64,000 nucleotides of DNA from assembly GCA_903884005.1 (NCBI GenBank), contig CAISDA010000063.1, forward strand, positions 1 through 64,000, in the 5' to 3' direction. A program made the position numbers and the translations under genes. The DNA comes from an uncultured Ignavibacteriota bacterium. Its GTDB lineage: Bacteria > Bacteroidota > Ignavibacteria > UBA10030 > UBA8401. The notes under the pieces are model-generated. The model did no database searches, was not told the DNA's origin, and saw nothing but the letters and a program-made list of their open reading frames with translations. Below, piece after piece: positions 53,807-61,272 of this stretch; within the stretch, counting starts at the first letter, position 1; every line of letters starts with the position of its first letter.

Positions 53807-53931
53807 TATTTTCCTTCCCTAACGGCTTGTGTAATATGAGTTTTCACAAAAAACGATACACTTAACATCCGTAGAAGTGCGCAGAGACCCGCTTCAAGCA
53901 CCCGTCGGCACATGCACCATTTCGATTGCGA

Positions 53932-55074
53932 TCACTTCATAATGGTCAACCGCTTCACATCCGAAAAACTTCCAGCAACCAACCGATAAAAATATACACC
54001 GCTGGAGAGACGTGATGCGTCAAGCGTTGCCGTGTAATTGCCAGGCGACAACTGTCCGTTCACCAACACTGCGACTTCGCTTCCGAGCATGTCATAGACT
54101 TTCAACGCAACATTCGATGCCGATGCGATCGAATAGTTGATGACCGTGGTCGGGTTGAAAGGATTCGGATAATTTTGCGACATTGTGAATACATACGGAA
54201 CTTCCATTGTTCCCGACACTTCGGGCGAGTATTTGAATGCCCCGTTCTGATCGATTTGCTTTAAGCGATAGAAATATTTTCCGCTCTTCGTAAGTTTGTC
54301 GGTATATGAGTACTCTTTGGGCGCATTGGAGGTTCCGGCGCCATCGACATAACCGACTTTCGTCCAGAGTCCGGGCGTTTGTGTGGATCCGCTTGAAGCC
54401 CGTTCAACATCAAAGCCGGCGTTATTTGTTTCTGTTGCCGTTTTCCAATTCAGATCGACACCACACCGGCTCGGAGTTGCCGTGAAGCTCGTCAGTTCGA
54501 CCGGAAGAGCAACGGCCGTTATGTTTACGGGAGCAGACATCGTTTGAGCGAGAATAGTCCCCGACGTGTTGGAATTATTGTGAGAGTCAAATAGTCCCAC
54601 CGTCAACGATCCTGTGGCGATAGAGAGGTTGGTTGCAACGAGATTGTTGGAAATTGTAAAATGAATCGTTGCCAATGTCTGATACGACGAAGTGAGATCA
54701 AACCCCGCTGGCGTTCCGTCGAAATTTTGATTTATGGATGAACCGGAAACTGCTAATCTCACATACGGTCCACCAGGAACATTGTTTAAGGAACGGCTGT
54801 AATTGCCGCCAATCGTGGCTTCATATATTCCTGACACAACGGTTCCTCCAAGGATTATCGGAGCGATATGTGCAGCAGTATAGTTGACATCAAGTGTTAT
54901 CGATCCGATCGTATTGTTAGCCGTCAGGTTAGTACCTTTTGCTTGAATTGCTACGTCAAAGGCCCCGCCGTTCGTGCCTGCGTTTGCAGTAACGATGATT
55001 TTCGTTTCAATTGTTGTCTGCGCAACCAGGTTCACACTTGCAAACACCAGAAGTCCAAAGAAGAAATTTTTCAT
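53932..55074 (-). CDS. Secreted cohesin-like protein with T9SS tail
   Basis: A 380-residue secreted protein from ATG 55074 (GGAGA upstream), signal MKNFFFGLLVFASVNLVAQ. Residues about 20-195 form one beta-sandwich reminiscent of cohesin/carbohydrate-binding folds: GAFDVAIQAKGTNLTANNTI, then GSITLDVNYTAAHIAPII and SYQTLATIHFTISNNLVATN. A short linker domain follows (LPVELTSFTATPSRCGVDLN, repeated in many FCB proteins), then the T9SS tail (YPNPFNPTTVINYSIASASN ... GVYFYRLVAGSF). It lies between two dockerin-terminated proteins. The cohesin label is a fold guess from sequence pattern only. Confidence 0.7.
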   Translation of the reverse strand: MKNFFFGLLVFASVNLVAQTTIETKIIVTANAGTNGGAFDVAIQAKGTNLTANNTIGSITLDVNYTAAHIAPIILGGTVVSGIYEATIGGNYSRSLNNVPGGPYVRLAVSGSSINQNFDGTPAGFDLTSSYQTLATIHFTISNNLVATNLSIATGSLTVGLFDSHNNSNTSGTILAQTMSAPVNITAVALPVELTSFTATPSRCGVDLNWKTATETNNAGFDVERASSGSTQTPGLWTKVGYVDGAGTSNAPKEYSYTDKLTKSGKYFYRLKQIDQNGAFKYSPEVSGTMEVPYVFTMSQNYPNPFNPTTVINYSIASASNVALKVYDMLGSEVAVLVNGQLSPGNYTATLDASRLSSGVYFYRLVAGSFSDVKRLTIMK

Positions 55075-55107
55075 ATGGTATATCTCCAATAAAGTTAAGT
55101 TGGAAGG

Positions 55108-55942
55108 GTTGATGTATTGGTGCATGTCATTATCAAGGCATTTTGGTGGCGGCGCCAAGCTTTGTATTGGCATTCCACTGATTAAAGTCCAACGCTGTCA
55201 CCTGAGCGTCCAGATTCATGTCGTCTGCAACGTATCCTGTCTGGCCGGCTTTGGTATTCGAGTTCCAGGTGTTAAAATCGAGCGCAGTAATTTGACCGTC
55301 CCTATTTGAATCACCGGAAAACAATCCGAACACTCCGCCCGCCAATGCCGCCATTGCGCTCGACCCATACGCTTGCGCCTGTGCGGTCGTGAAATTATAC
55401 AGAGCGCTCGTGCCAGTAAGTGGAACCGCCGAAGCGCTCATGATTGCCAGATGATTTCGATGCCGCACCACAATGTAGTAGCTGCCTGCGTTTACCGGCA
55501 CCGTGAGCAAACTCGTGCCATCGATATCGACAATCGTACCATCATTTTTCACAAATGCCGCTACCTCGGCAACTTTTGTATTTGCCGCGGTTCCCGTCCG
55601 GAGTTCAACAAGAACCCAATCGACAATAGTGGCATTGGGAATGCTGCCGACGGTTCTTGCGGTATATCCGTATGTCGCGGCCGGATACCCCGTTTCAGAT
55701 GTCAGGGGGAGCAATCCGCCGCTGTTGAGAGTTGTCGTCATCGTTCCGGCATTAAACGGACCCTGCAGAAATATTTGAGCGTTCACAACCGTTGCATTGC
55801 CCTTCAGGTTAGGATAGTTTGTACCGAGGATTTGCCAGAGTGGCGTGGTAAAATCCCATGCTTCAGTCAGGCCGGCACTCGTAGCGGTATTCGTAAATGT
55901 CGATGTTGTTTTCATCTGCACGGTGGTCTTGCCTGTGCCGCC
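55108..55942. repeat. 835-bp duplicated segment, copy 2
   Basis: Counterpart of 50680-51514. The homology of the proteins continues beyond this at lower identity (through the GLUG repeats up to the YPGAG-GT-GDPFQVSSL segment). Confidence 0.85.
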
Positions 55943-57814
55943 ATCGCTGGAAACTTGTCCGGAAGTTTGATTATCCCAAAATGAATTCGTTACAGTGAGT
56001 CGTCCTGCATTATCATTAATTCCAATAAATCCGCCTACAGAAGATGAAACACTTACCAAACCGGTCGAGTAACATTTGTCAATAGTGGATGTTGCAGCAT
56101 TGCCCACGAAACCACCGCGGTAAGACGTCCCGCCGGTTACACTGCCGGTCGCATAGCTGTTGCTGATCGTAGCATTGGTTACCGATCCCGCAAATCCTCC
56201 GCAATTTACACTTGTCGAAGTCACTGAGACTGTCGAGTAGCACTGATCAACAGTCGGAAGAACTTCCATCCCTCCGGCAAATCCGCCGATGTATCCAGTA
56301 CCGCTCACCGTCCCGGTACTTGAGCATTTGGTCATTGTTGTACCACTATTTACTCCCACAAATCCGCCTGAATAAGCACCGCCGGTAACACTCACCGCCG
56401 TGAGGCTGAGATTGCTGATGGTTCCTCCGGAGGTGTATCCAAACAATCCGATACGGCTGGTTGAACCCCGGTTGATAGTTACATTGGAGATAGTATATCC
56501 CCCCCCGTCGTAATTCCCTGTAAATTTTGTAGTGCTATTTCCTATTGGAGACCATCCTTCATTATTTCCGGCGCTTGTTAAATCATTAGGATCATTGTAT
56601 ATGTTGCCATCAAGGTTATCATCGGCGTCGTCCCAGTACTGTGTCTGGGAAGCGTCGATATTCGCGGTCTGAATGAAATATTTATCCCACGCGCCCGGAT
56701 TCTGACAGATGTAACTCAGGCACGCAAGGGACGATACCTGAAAAGGATCTCCCGATGTACCGCTGCCCGCACCCGGATAGGTAGTAGAATAATATACCCT
56801 GCCGCCGTTGTTTATAGCAAAAGCTTTACTTCCGTCCGAACTTATGGGGACTGCAAGCCATTTACCGTTTATATTTCCGGCAGGCTGTGTTTCACTCCAG
56901 TTGGCCCCGCTGTTAGTCGAGAAATATAACCTTGATGTATTGAAGTCCCCTTGGTCCACGCCCGCAAACAGTTTGGTTCCATCTGAACTTATTGAGACTG
57001 ATCTCCAGTACCCGTGATTATATCCGAACGGTTGTGTCTCATTCCAGCTGGCTCCGCTGTTTGTTGATATATATACTCTGCCGCCAGAGCCATAGGCTGC
57101 CGCGATTATTTTCGTTCCGTCCGAACTTATAGAAGATGCAGCCCAACTTCCTGTAGTGGCAGCTCCGCCAGGTGTTGTTTCAGTCCAACTGCCTCCGCCG
57201 TCAGTTGATAAATAGATCTTCCCGGAACCACCATATCCAGCAATTATTTTTGTTCCGTCCGAACTCATAGAAGTTGTACGCCACAATTCGAGATTATTTC
57301 CGGCAGGCTGTGTTTCAGTCCAGCTGCTTCCATAGTTTGTTGATATATAAATTCTGCCGAGGTTGGGGGAAATCGTGCTTTGATATCCAGCAATTATTCT
57401 TGCACCGTCAGAACTCATGGATATTGTCGTCCAAGAATAGTCGCCAGCTCCCCTGGGTTGTGTTTCAGCCCAATTGCTTCCCCCGTTTGTTGATATGTAT
57501 AATCTGCCAGGATCCATTCCTACAATTATTTTCGTTCCATCTGAGCTTATTGCGGAGCTATTCCACTCTACACTGACATTTCCGACAGGTTGGGTCTCAC
57601 TCCAGCTTCTACCCCCGTTAGTTGACAAGTATAATCTGCCGCCGAACACTCCCGCAATTATTTTCATACCGTCGGGACTCATAGAAGCTGTGCCCCAATT
57701 ATAGTTGGCAACTCCGGCCGGTTGTCTTTCATTCCAGATGAGGGCCTGGCTATAAGCGGCCGATTGACAGATAAAGAGAAAAGTGAGCAATAGTTTGGAA
57801 TAGGTGCATTTCAT
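55133..57814 (-). CDS. Secreted BNR-repeat, GLUG-repeat protein with C-terminal dockerin-like module
   Basis: An 893-residue secreted protein. Signal MKCTYSKLLLTFLFICQSAA is followed by about seven BNR/sialidase-type repeats of about 45 residues (ISSDGTKIIAGVDPGRLYIS pattern with STNGG-SW-ETQP) forming a propeller, residues about 25-345. Then come GLUG repeats (about 430-640, NSYATGSVTGGTSYRGGFVG) and the C-terminal dockerin-like pair GDSNRDGQITALDF / DDMNLDAQVTALDF. No T9SS tail. From YPGAGSGTSGDPFQVSSLAC onward it is homologous to the protein at 50705, while the N-terminal propeller is unrelated. BNR repeats alone do not prove sialidase activity; the catalytic residues are not evident. Confidence 0.8.
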   Translation of the reverse strand: MKCTYSKLLLTFLFICQSAAYSQALIWNERQPAGVANYNWGTASMSPDGMKIIAGVFGGRLYLSTNGGRSWSETQPVGNVSVEWNSSAISSDGTKIIVGMDPGRLYISTNGGSNWAETQPRGAGDYSWTTISMSSDGARIIAGYQSTISPNLGRIYISTNYGSSWTETQPAGNNLELWRTTSMSSDGTKIIAGYGGSGKIYLSTDGGGSWTETTPGGAATTGSWAASSISSDGTKIIAAAYGSGGRVYISTNSGASWNETQPFGYNHGYWRSVSISSDGTKLFAGVDQGDFNTSRLYFSTNSGANWSETQPAGNINGKWLAVPISSDGSKAFAINNGGRVYYSTTYPGAGSGTSGDPFQVSSLACLSYICQNPGAWDKYFIQTANIDASQTQYWDDADDNLDGNIYNDPNDLTSAGNNEGWSPIGNSTTKFTGNYDGGGYTISNVTINRGSTSRIGLFGYTSGGTISNLSLTAVSVTGGAYSGGFVGVNSGTTMTKCSSTGTVSGTGYIGGFAGGMEVLPTVDQCYSTVSVTSTSVNCGGFAGSVTNATISNSYATGSVTGGTSYRGGFVGNAATSTIDKCYSTGLVSVSSSVGGFIGINDNAGRLTVTNSFWDNQTSGQVSSDGGTGKTTVQMKTTSTFTNTATSAGLTEAWDFTTPLWQILGTNYPNLKGNATVVNAQIFLQGPFNAGTMTTTLNSGGLLPLTSETGYPAATYGYTARTVGSIPNATIVDWVLVELRTGTAANTKVAEVAAFVKNDGTIVDIDGTSLLTVPVNAGSYYIVVRHRNHLAIMSASAVPLTGTSALYNFTTAQAQAYGSSAMAALAGGVFGLFSGDSNRDGQITALDFNTWNSNTKAGQTGYVADDMNLDAQVTALDFNQWNANTKLGAATKMP

Positions 57815-57995
57815 GGTTTGCTATGCCCTTCAATTATTTTGTCGTGTAAAAATTATGAATTGAACGATTTCGGTCTATTTCGTTTTCCTGATTTTGATCT
57901 CTTGGGCGCGCCAGCACTCCTCGTTATGGTCAAGCAGCATCAGTACCCTCGCATTCGTAGAAAGCACATGTATCTGCTTTACACATCCTCCCGAT
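57815..57995. other. Intergenic stretch without a recognised gene
   Basis: 181 bases between the BNR protein and the receiver-like gene. Short frames present in it have no supported start or homology. Confidence 0.4.
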
Positions 57996-58382
57996 TCATC
58001 CTTGCACGGCGCAGCGGTGTTCCATTATCGTGCGAATGTGCCGCTCTATCTCTCGCTTTCCGGAAGACCGGGGAATGGCACCGTTTGCCCCCTCGTTCAC
58101 CGCGCTATCGCAGAAGCATGCTTCCGGGTAATCCGATAGCACAAGTATGATCATTGTAGGGAATTGCCGCCGGATCTGTTTCAGCACGGCATATCCAATG
58201 TCGACGTCTATGGACAGCAGCACGAGGTCGATGCGATGTTTCGCCATGCTGCGAATAATGTCGTCAACCGTATCGGCATCCGTTAACACGGTGAAGTCGG
58301 CGATTTGGCTCAGCGCAAGATGCAAACTTTCCCGGTGCAGAAGGTTCTTTTCGACGATGATGATGTTCGTTTTTCGCTTCAT
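57996..58382 (-). CDS. Degenerate receiver-domain (pseudo-receiver) protein
   Basis: A 128-residue protein with the fold pattern of a CheY-like receiver: TNIIIVEKNLLHRESLHLAL, IDLVLLSIDVDIGYAVLKQI, MIILVLSDYPEACF and GANGAIPRSSGKREI. The active site is lost. The acidic pair is E11-K12, the phosphorylatable Asp position is Ser57, and the conserved Lys is Arg105. It cannot be a normal phospho-receiver, and there is no output domain. It lies some 300 bases downstream of the NarL-type regulator gene on the same strand. It may act as a phosphorylation-independent partner or be decaying. Confidence 0.75.
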   Translation of the reverse strand: MKRKTNIIIVEKNLLHRESLHLALSQIADFTVLTDADTVDDIIRSMAKHRIDLVLLSIDVDIGYAVLKQIRRQFPTMIILVLSDYPEACFCDSAVNEGANGAIPRSSGKREIERHIRTIMEHRCAVQG

Positions 58383-58459
58383 CGATTAATTCCCCGTAAA
58401 ATTCAGGAGAAAGCTACGCATAGCAACGAAGAATGTAAATAGGAAAAACCCTTGTTTTT

Positions 58460-58481
58460 AACCAAGGGTAAACCCTTGGTT
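58460..58481. promoter_or_regulatory. 22-bp palindrome
   Basis: AACCAAGGGT-AA-ACCCTTGGTT, a perfect inverted repeat with 10-base arms. It lies between the NarL-type regulator and the pseudo-receiver gene, upstream of the latter. A partial echo (AACCCTTGTTTTT) precedes it. It could be a regulator operator (arms suited to a dimeric HTH protein) or a transcription terminator of the minus-strand pair. Confidence 0.5.
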
Positions 58482-58598
58482 TTGCCTTTTTGATGGTATA
58501 ATGATGGTGAGATGGCCTGAATGAAGTGAATTTACGCTGCTGCAGGGCGGTTTTTGGGGGCTCTGACGGAGAGAGAGAGTTAAAAATTAGGAGGATTC

Positions 58599-58661
58599 AT
58601 GCAATCCATACAAGGGGAAACCCACGATTTTCATGAATATCGGGTGCGTGCAGATGTGTGA
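58599..58661 (+). CDS. Possible 20-residue microprotein
   Basis: ATG at 58599 with an excellent AGGAGG seven bases upstream opens MQSIQGETHDFHEYRVRADV and a stop. A TATAAT lies at 58497-58502. No family recognised. Only the ribosome-binding site speaks for it. Confidence 0.3.
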   Translation: MQSIQGETHDFHEYRVRADV

Positions 58662-58686
58662 TGAGAATAGGTAAAGCGGAATGACG

Positions 58687-59322
58687 TTATTCGATCGTTA
58701 GATGGCCGTTTCGAATAGCCCAAATGACCAATTCGGCAGCGTTGCGAACTTCCGTTTTCTCGAATAAATTCGCCCGGTGTCCTTCCACCGTCTTGGTACT
58801 GATGAAGAGTTTTTCAGCAATTTCGGTCGTGGTCAATCCGGTACAGACAAGAGCGAGCACACCCAACTCACGCTCGGTCAGTCTCTGTTCTTCATCCTTT
58901 CGAACTGTGCGGAGCGCCACCTTCTGCAAAATTTCCTGGCTGAAATACACTCCGCCACCGGATACTTCGGCAATCGCCTGCTGCAGTTCATGCTTGTTCC
59001 CCTTCTTCAGCATGAATCCCTTCACTCCCGCCCGGATCATCTGCGAATAATGAACATGGTCGGAAAACATGGTGAGGGCGATGATCTTCAGATAGGGATA
59101 CATCGAGAGCGCTCGTTGTGTCGCTTCCACGCCATCCATCCGCGGCATGTTGACGTCCATCAGCACGACATCGGGTGTGTGCGTGCCGAGCTGTTCAAGA
59201 AAAGCCTCGCCGTTGAAAGCCTCGAAGAGGATGTGATATTCAGGAATCTGCCCCAGCATGAGCACGATCCCCTCGCGAAAAAGATCGTGATCGTCGACGA
59301 CCGCGAGCGTGATGCGTTTCAT
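58687..59322 (-). CDS. NarL/LuxR-family response regulator
   Basis: A 211-residue two-component response regulator. The receiver domain has the full active site: VVDDHDLFREGI (Asp10, Asp11), VVLMDVNMPRMDG (phospho-Asp56), ALTMFSD and GFMLKKG (Lys). The C-terminal LuxR-type HTH reads LTERELGVLALVCTGLTTTE followed by KLFISTKTVEGHRANLFEK. It binds DNA as a phosphorylated dimer. Its start overlaps the histidine kinase stop by four bases, so kinase and regulator form a pair. Target genes are unknown; the palindrome at 58460 is a candidate site. Confidence 0.95.
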   Translation of the reverse strand: MKRITLAVVDDHDLFREGIVLMLGQIPEYHILFEAFNGEAFLEQLGTHTPDVVLMDVNMPRMDGVEATQRALSMYPYLKIIALTMFSDHVHYSQMIRAGVKGFMLKKGNKHELQQAIAEVSGGGVYFSQEILQKVALRTVRKDEEQRLTERELGVLALVCTGLTTTEIAEKLFISTKTVEGHRANLFEKTEVRNAAELVIWAIRNGHLTIE

Positions 59323-60593
59323 TGGTGCACCCCATCCGCGAGCGGCATTTCGATGAGTGCCGACATGCCGTGCAATGGACTGCTCTGCATCGTGATCGTG
59401 CCCCCCAACGATTGCATCCGGTTCCGCAGGCTCGTGAGCCCCATCCCATGCCCGATGCCCTCGGTTTTGCCGTCGGTGAAGCCCCGGCCGTTGTCGGTAT
59501 ACTCCGTCGTGAGCACTCCGTGTGCGATCGCACTGCGGATCGTGATCTCCGATGCGCCGGCATGCTTGATCGTGTTGTGGATCAGCTCGGTCAGCGTTCG
59601 GTACAGCGTGAGTTCCCGCTTCAAGTCGAACCGGGCGAGAGTGCCGAAGTCGGTCCTGATCCCAAGCGTTCCGCTCGATGCAATGGTGCGTGTGAACGTC
59701 TCGAGCGCGTTGACGAGTCCGAATTGTTCGAGTATATGTGGACTGATATTATGCGCGATACGGGAGACATCGTCGATTGCGGTATCGATGGCCGCTTTTA
59801 ATTTTATTTCGATCGGATCCCTCCGGGCCTGAGTTCCCGCATCGATGTAGGCCTGGAAGAACAAATTGACCGCCGAAAGAACGGGACCGATGCCGTCGTG
59901 CAGATCGGCGGCGAGCCGCTTCCGTTCAGCCTCTTCGGTGAGTATGACCGCTTCCAATATTTTCTGCTGCGCTATTTCCTTTTCATGACTTTCATGTTCC
60001 AGCGCCCGGTTGGCAGTTTCAAGATCGCCGGATTTTTTTTGGAGGTCCTCAAGGTTTTTGCGTATTTCCCGATGAAACGTGCTGAGAACATAATAGATGA
60101 CCGAACCGACCATCAGAAAGTGAAGTATCCGGACTGCAACACAGGCGAACTGACAGGCTTCAAATTTATAGTGCAGCGGGAAGAAGGACACTCTCATCAT
60201 CATCAGGACTCCGGCAAGAAGGATGACCAGAAACGATGCACCAAAGAGCACCAGAGCTTCTTTTTTCTCGGAAATGAACAGTGCATAGACTATGGCCAGC
60301 ACAAACCAGAGGCTCGACATATCGATCAATCCGAGCAGCAGGTTGTAGCAGCCCGTAATAAACAGTATAGAGATAAATGCCCAGAGTTTCGGCACGAGGG
60401 GAATTTTTTCTCTCACGAATGCCGCAGCAAATGCAACCAGTCCGAGAAGCGGAGGAAGATACCGCGGAAATTGATATTCGCTGTCACGCAATGCGAAATA
60501 AATGATGACATTCAGCGGTATCGACATCACAGCAATGAAGACGATGCTGTTGTTGGTGATGCGGTCGATGAGAGAGTACTGATCATTGTGCAT
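59319..60593 (-). CDS. Sensor histidine kinase (HisKA_3, NarX/DegS type)
   Basis: A 424-residue membrane histidine kinase. Residues 15-170 hold about six membrane segments without a large periplasmic loop, implying membrane-embedded sensing. A coiled coil (175-215) leads to HisKA_3 with the phospho-acceptor His232 in ERKRLAADLHDGIGPVLSAV. The HATPase domain has ELIHNTIKHA (N-box), DNGRGF (G1) and GHGMGLTSLRNRM (G2). It phosphorylates the regulator encoded next to it (four-base overlap). The stimulus is unknown. Confidence 0.93.
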   Translation of the reverse strand: MHNDQYSLIDRITNNSIVFIAVMSIPLNVIIYFALRDSEYQFPRYLPPLLGLVAFAAAFVREKIPLVPKLWAFISILFITGCYNLLLGLIDMSSLWFVLAIVYALFISEKKEALVLFGASFLVILLAGVLMMMRVSFFPLHYKFEACQFACVAVRILHFLMVGSVIYYVLSTFHREIRKNLEDLQKKSGDLETANRALEHESHEKEIAQQKILEAVILTEEAERKRLAADLHDGIGPVLSAVNLFFQAYIDAGTQARRDPIEIKLKAAIDTAIDDVSRIAHNISPHILEQFGLVNALETFTRTIASSGTLGIRTDFGTLARFDLKRELTLYRTLTELIHNTIKHAGASEITIRSAIAHGVLTTEYTDNGRGFTDGKTEGIGHGMGLTSLRNRMQSLGGTITMQSSPLHGMSALIEMPLADGVHQ

Positions 60594-60910
60594 CGAGGGG
60601 AGCCTTATAAGAATATCCGTGGTATTGTAATCGAGCAGGACCGAGCAATCATTTTTTTATTCGCTAACGGAGGATAAGGAAATTCAGTGGGAATGTCAAT
60701 GAAGAACCGGGTTGCTTCTTTCATTTTGGACAAACTATTTATAACGATTTACGATATTACGATCTTGAATATGATACTTCTCCCGAAAACTCTCCCACTC
60801 TGTAAGTTCGGCAACATCCACGTGGCCTTCCACCCACTCTCATCCCATTGAGTGGAGCAGTTCGCAGAAAGGCCGTTCGGCCAGGTTACATTCCCATTGG
60901 ATTATACTCA
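60594..60910. other. Intergenic stretch without a recognised gene
   Basis: 317 bases upstream of the histidine kinase. It presumably includes that gene's promoter. It has an AT-rich part (60700-60790) with TTTACGATATTACGATCTTG, echoing the TACGAY motif at 49110. No gene seen. Confidence 0.4.
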
Positions 60911-61097
60911 TTACGATTTCTTCCTGGGATGAGTTTTTCCGTGTCCGAGCACTCTCGCCGCCTGTTCCAACTGTTGTATTGTCTCTGCCTCTCCGAGGGT
61001 TTCCTTATATTCTCTGCGTCGGATCTCAAATTTTTCATACTCGGTTGTGGCGTGCTCCTCCGCCGATCTCATCATCCTTCAAATAATTTTTTGCGAC
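60911..61097 (-). pseudogene. RhuM-like protein remnant
   Basis: Reading the minus strand from 61109, TVTVAKNYLKDDEI matches the segment of virulence RhuM-family proteins that normally reads VTVAKNYLNEEEI. One frame over, RSAEEHATTEYEKFEIRRRE matches the family's C-terminal AxxxAxxEYEKFR section, and the frame runs to TAA 60911. About 55 codons that should lie between (LNRIVTMYLDYAE...) are missing. So this is the internally deleted C-terminus of a RhuM gene. Family assignment is from memory. Confidence 0.55.
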
Positions 61098-61175
61098 GGT
61101 TACTGTATTTTAAAGAGGAAAAACGAACCAATGGGTGATATTTCAATGGATCATAGAAAAAATGCATACTCATAA
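61094..61175 (+). pseudogene. RelE-type toxin 3'-end remnant
   Basis: The plus strand reads RRLLYFKEEKRTNG, then after a one-base frame change DISMDHRKNAYS and a stop at 61175. It aligns position by position with the end of the toxin at 49689-49964 (YRIFFIIEKRIVSIISMDQR followed by KDAYL). The rest of the toxin gene is absent; the left boundary abuts or overlaps the RhuM remnant on the other strand. Confidence 0.65.
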
Positions 61176-61272
61176 TGGTGTGAACTCCGTTCCCGAGTCG
61201 AACTATGGCTTGCTTGTCGCCGCCGTTCTCCGTACTATAACATCGACAATAATTTTCTTTCCGGATCCTACT

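Noticed and set aside
56760-57770. CRISPR-like or tandem DNA array in the BNR region
   Set aside because: Repeats of about 150 bases correspond to protein repeats with conserved codons and no unique spacers.
55133-57814. Sialidase function for the BNR-repeat protein
   Set aside because: BNR-type Asp boxes alone are structural; the catalytic Arg triad and Tyr/Glu pair of sialidases are not recognisable.
61135-61272. N-terminal extension of the C39-like peptidase
   Set aside because: It is an out-of-frame reading of a RelE-toxin remnant; a signal peptide starts at 61273.
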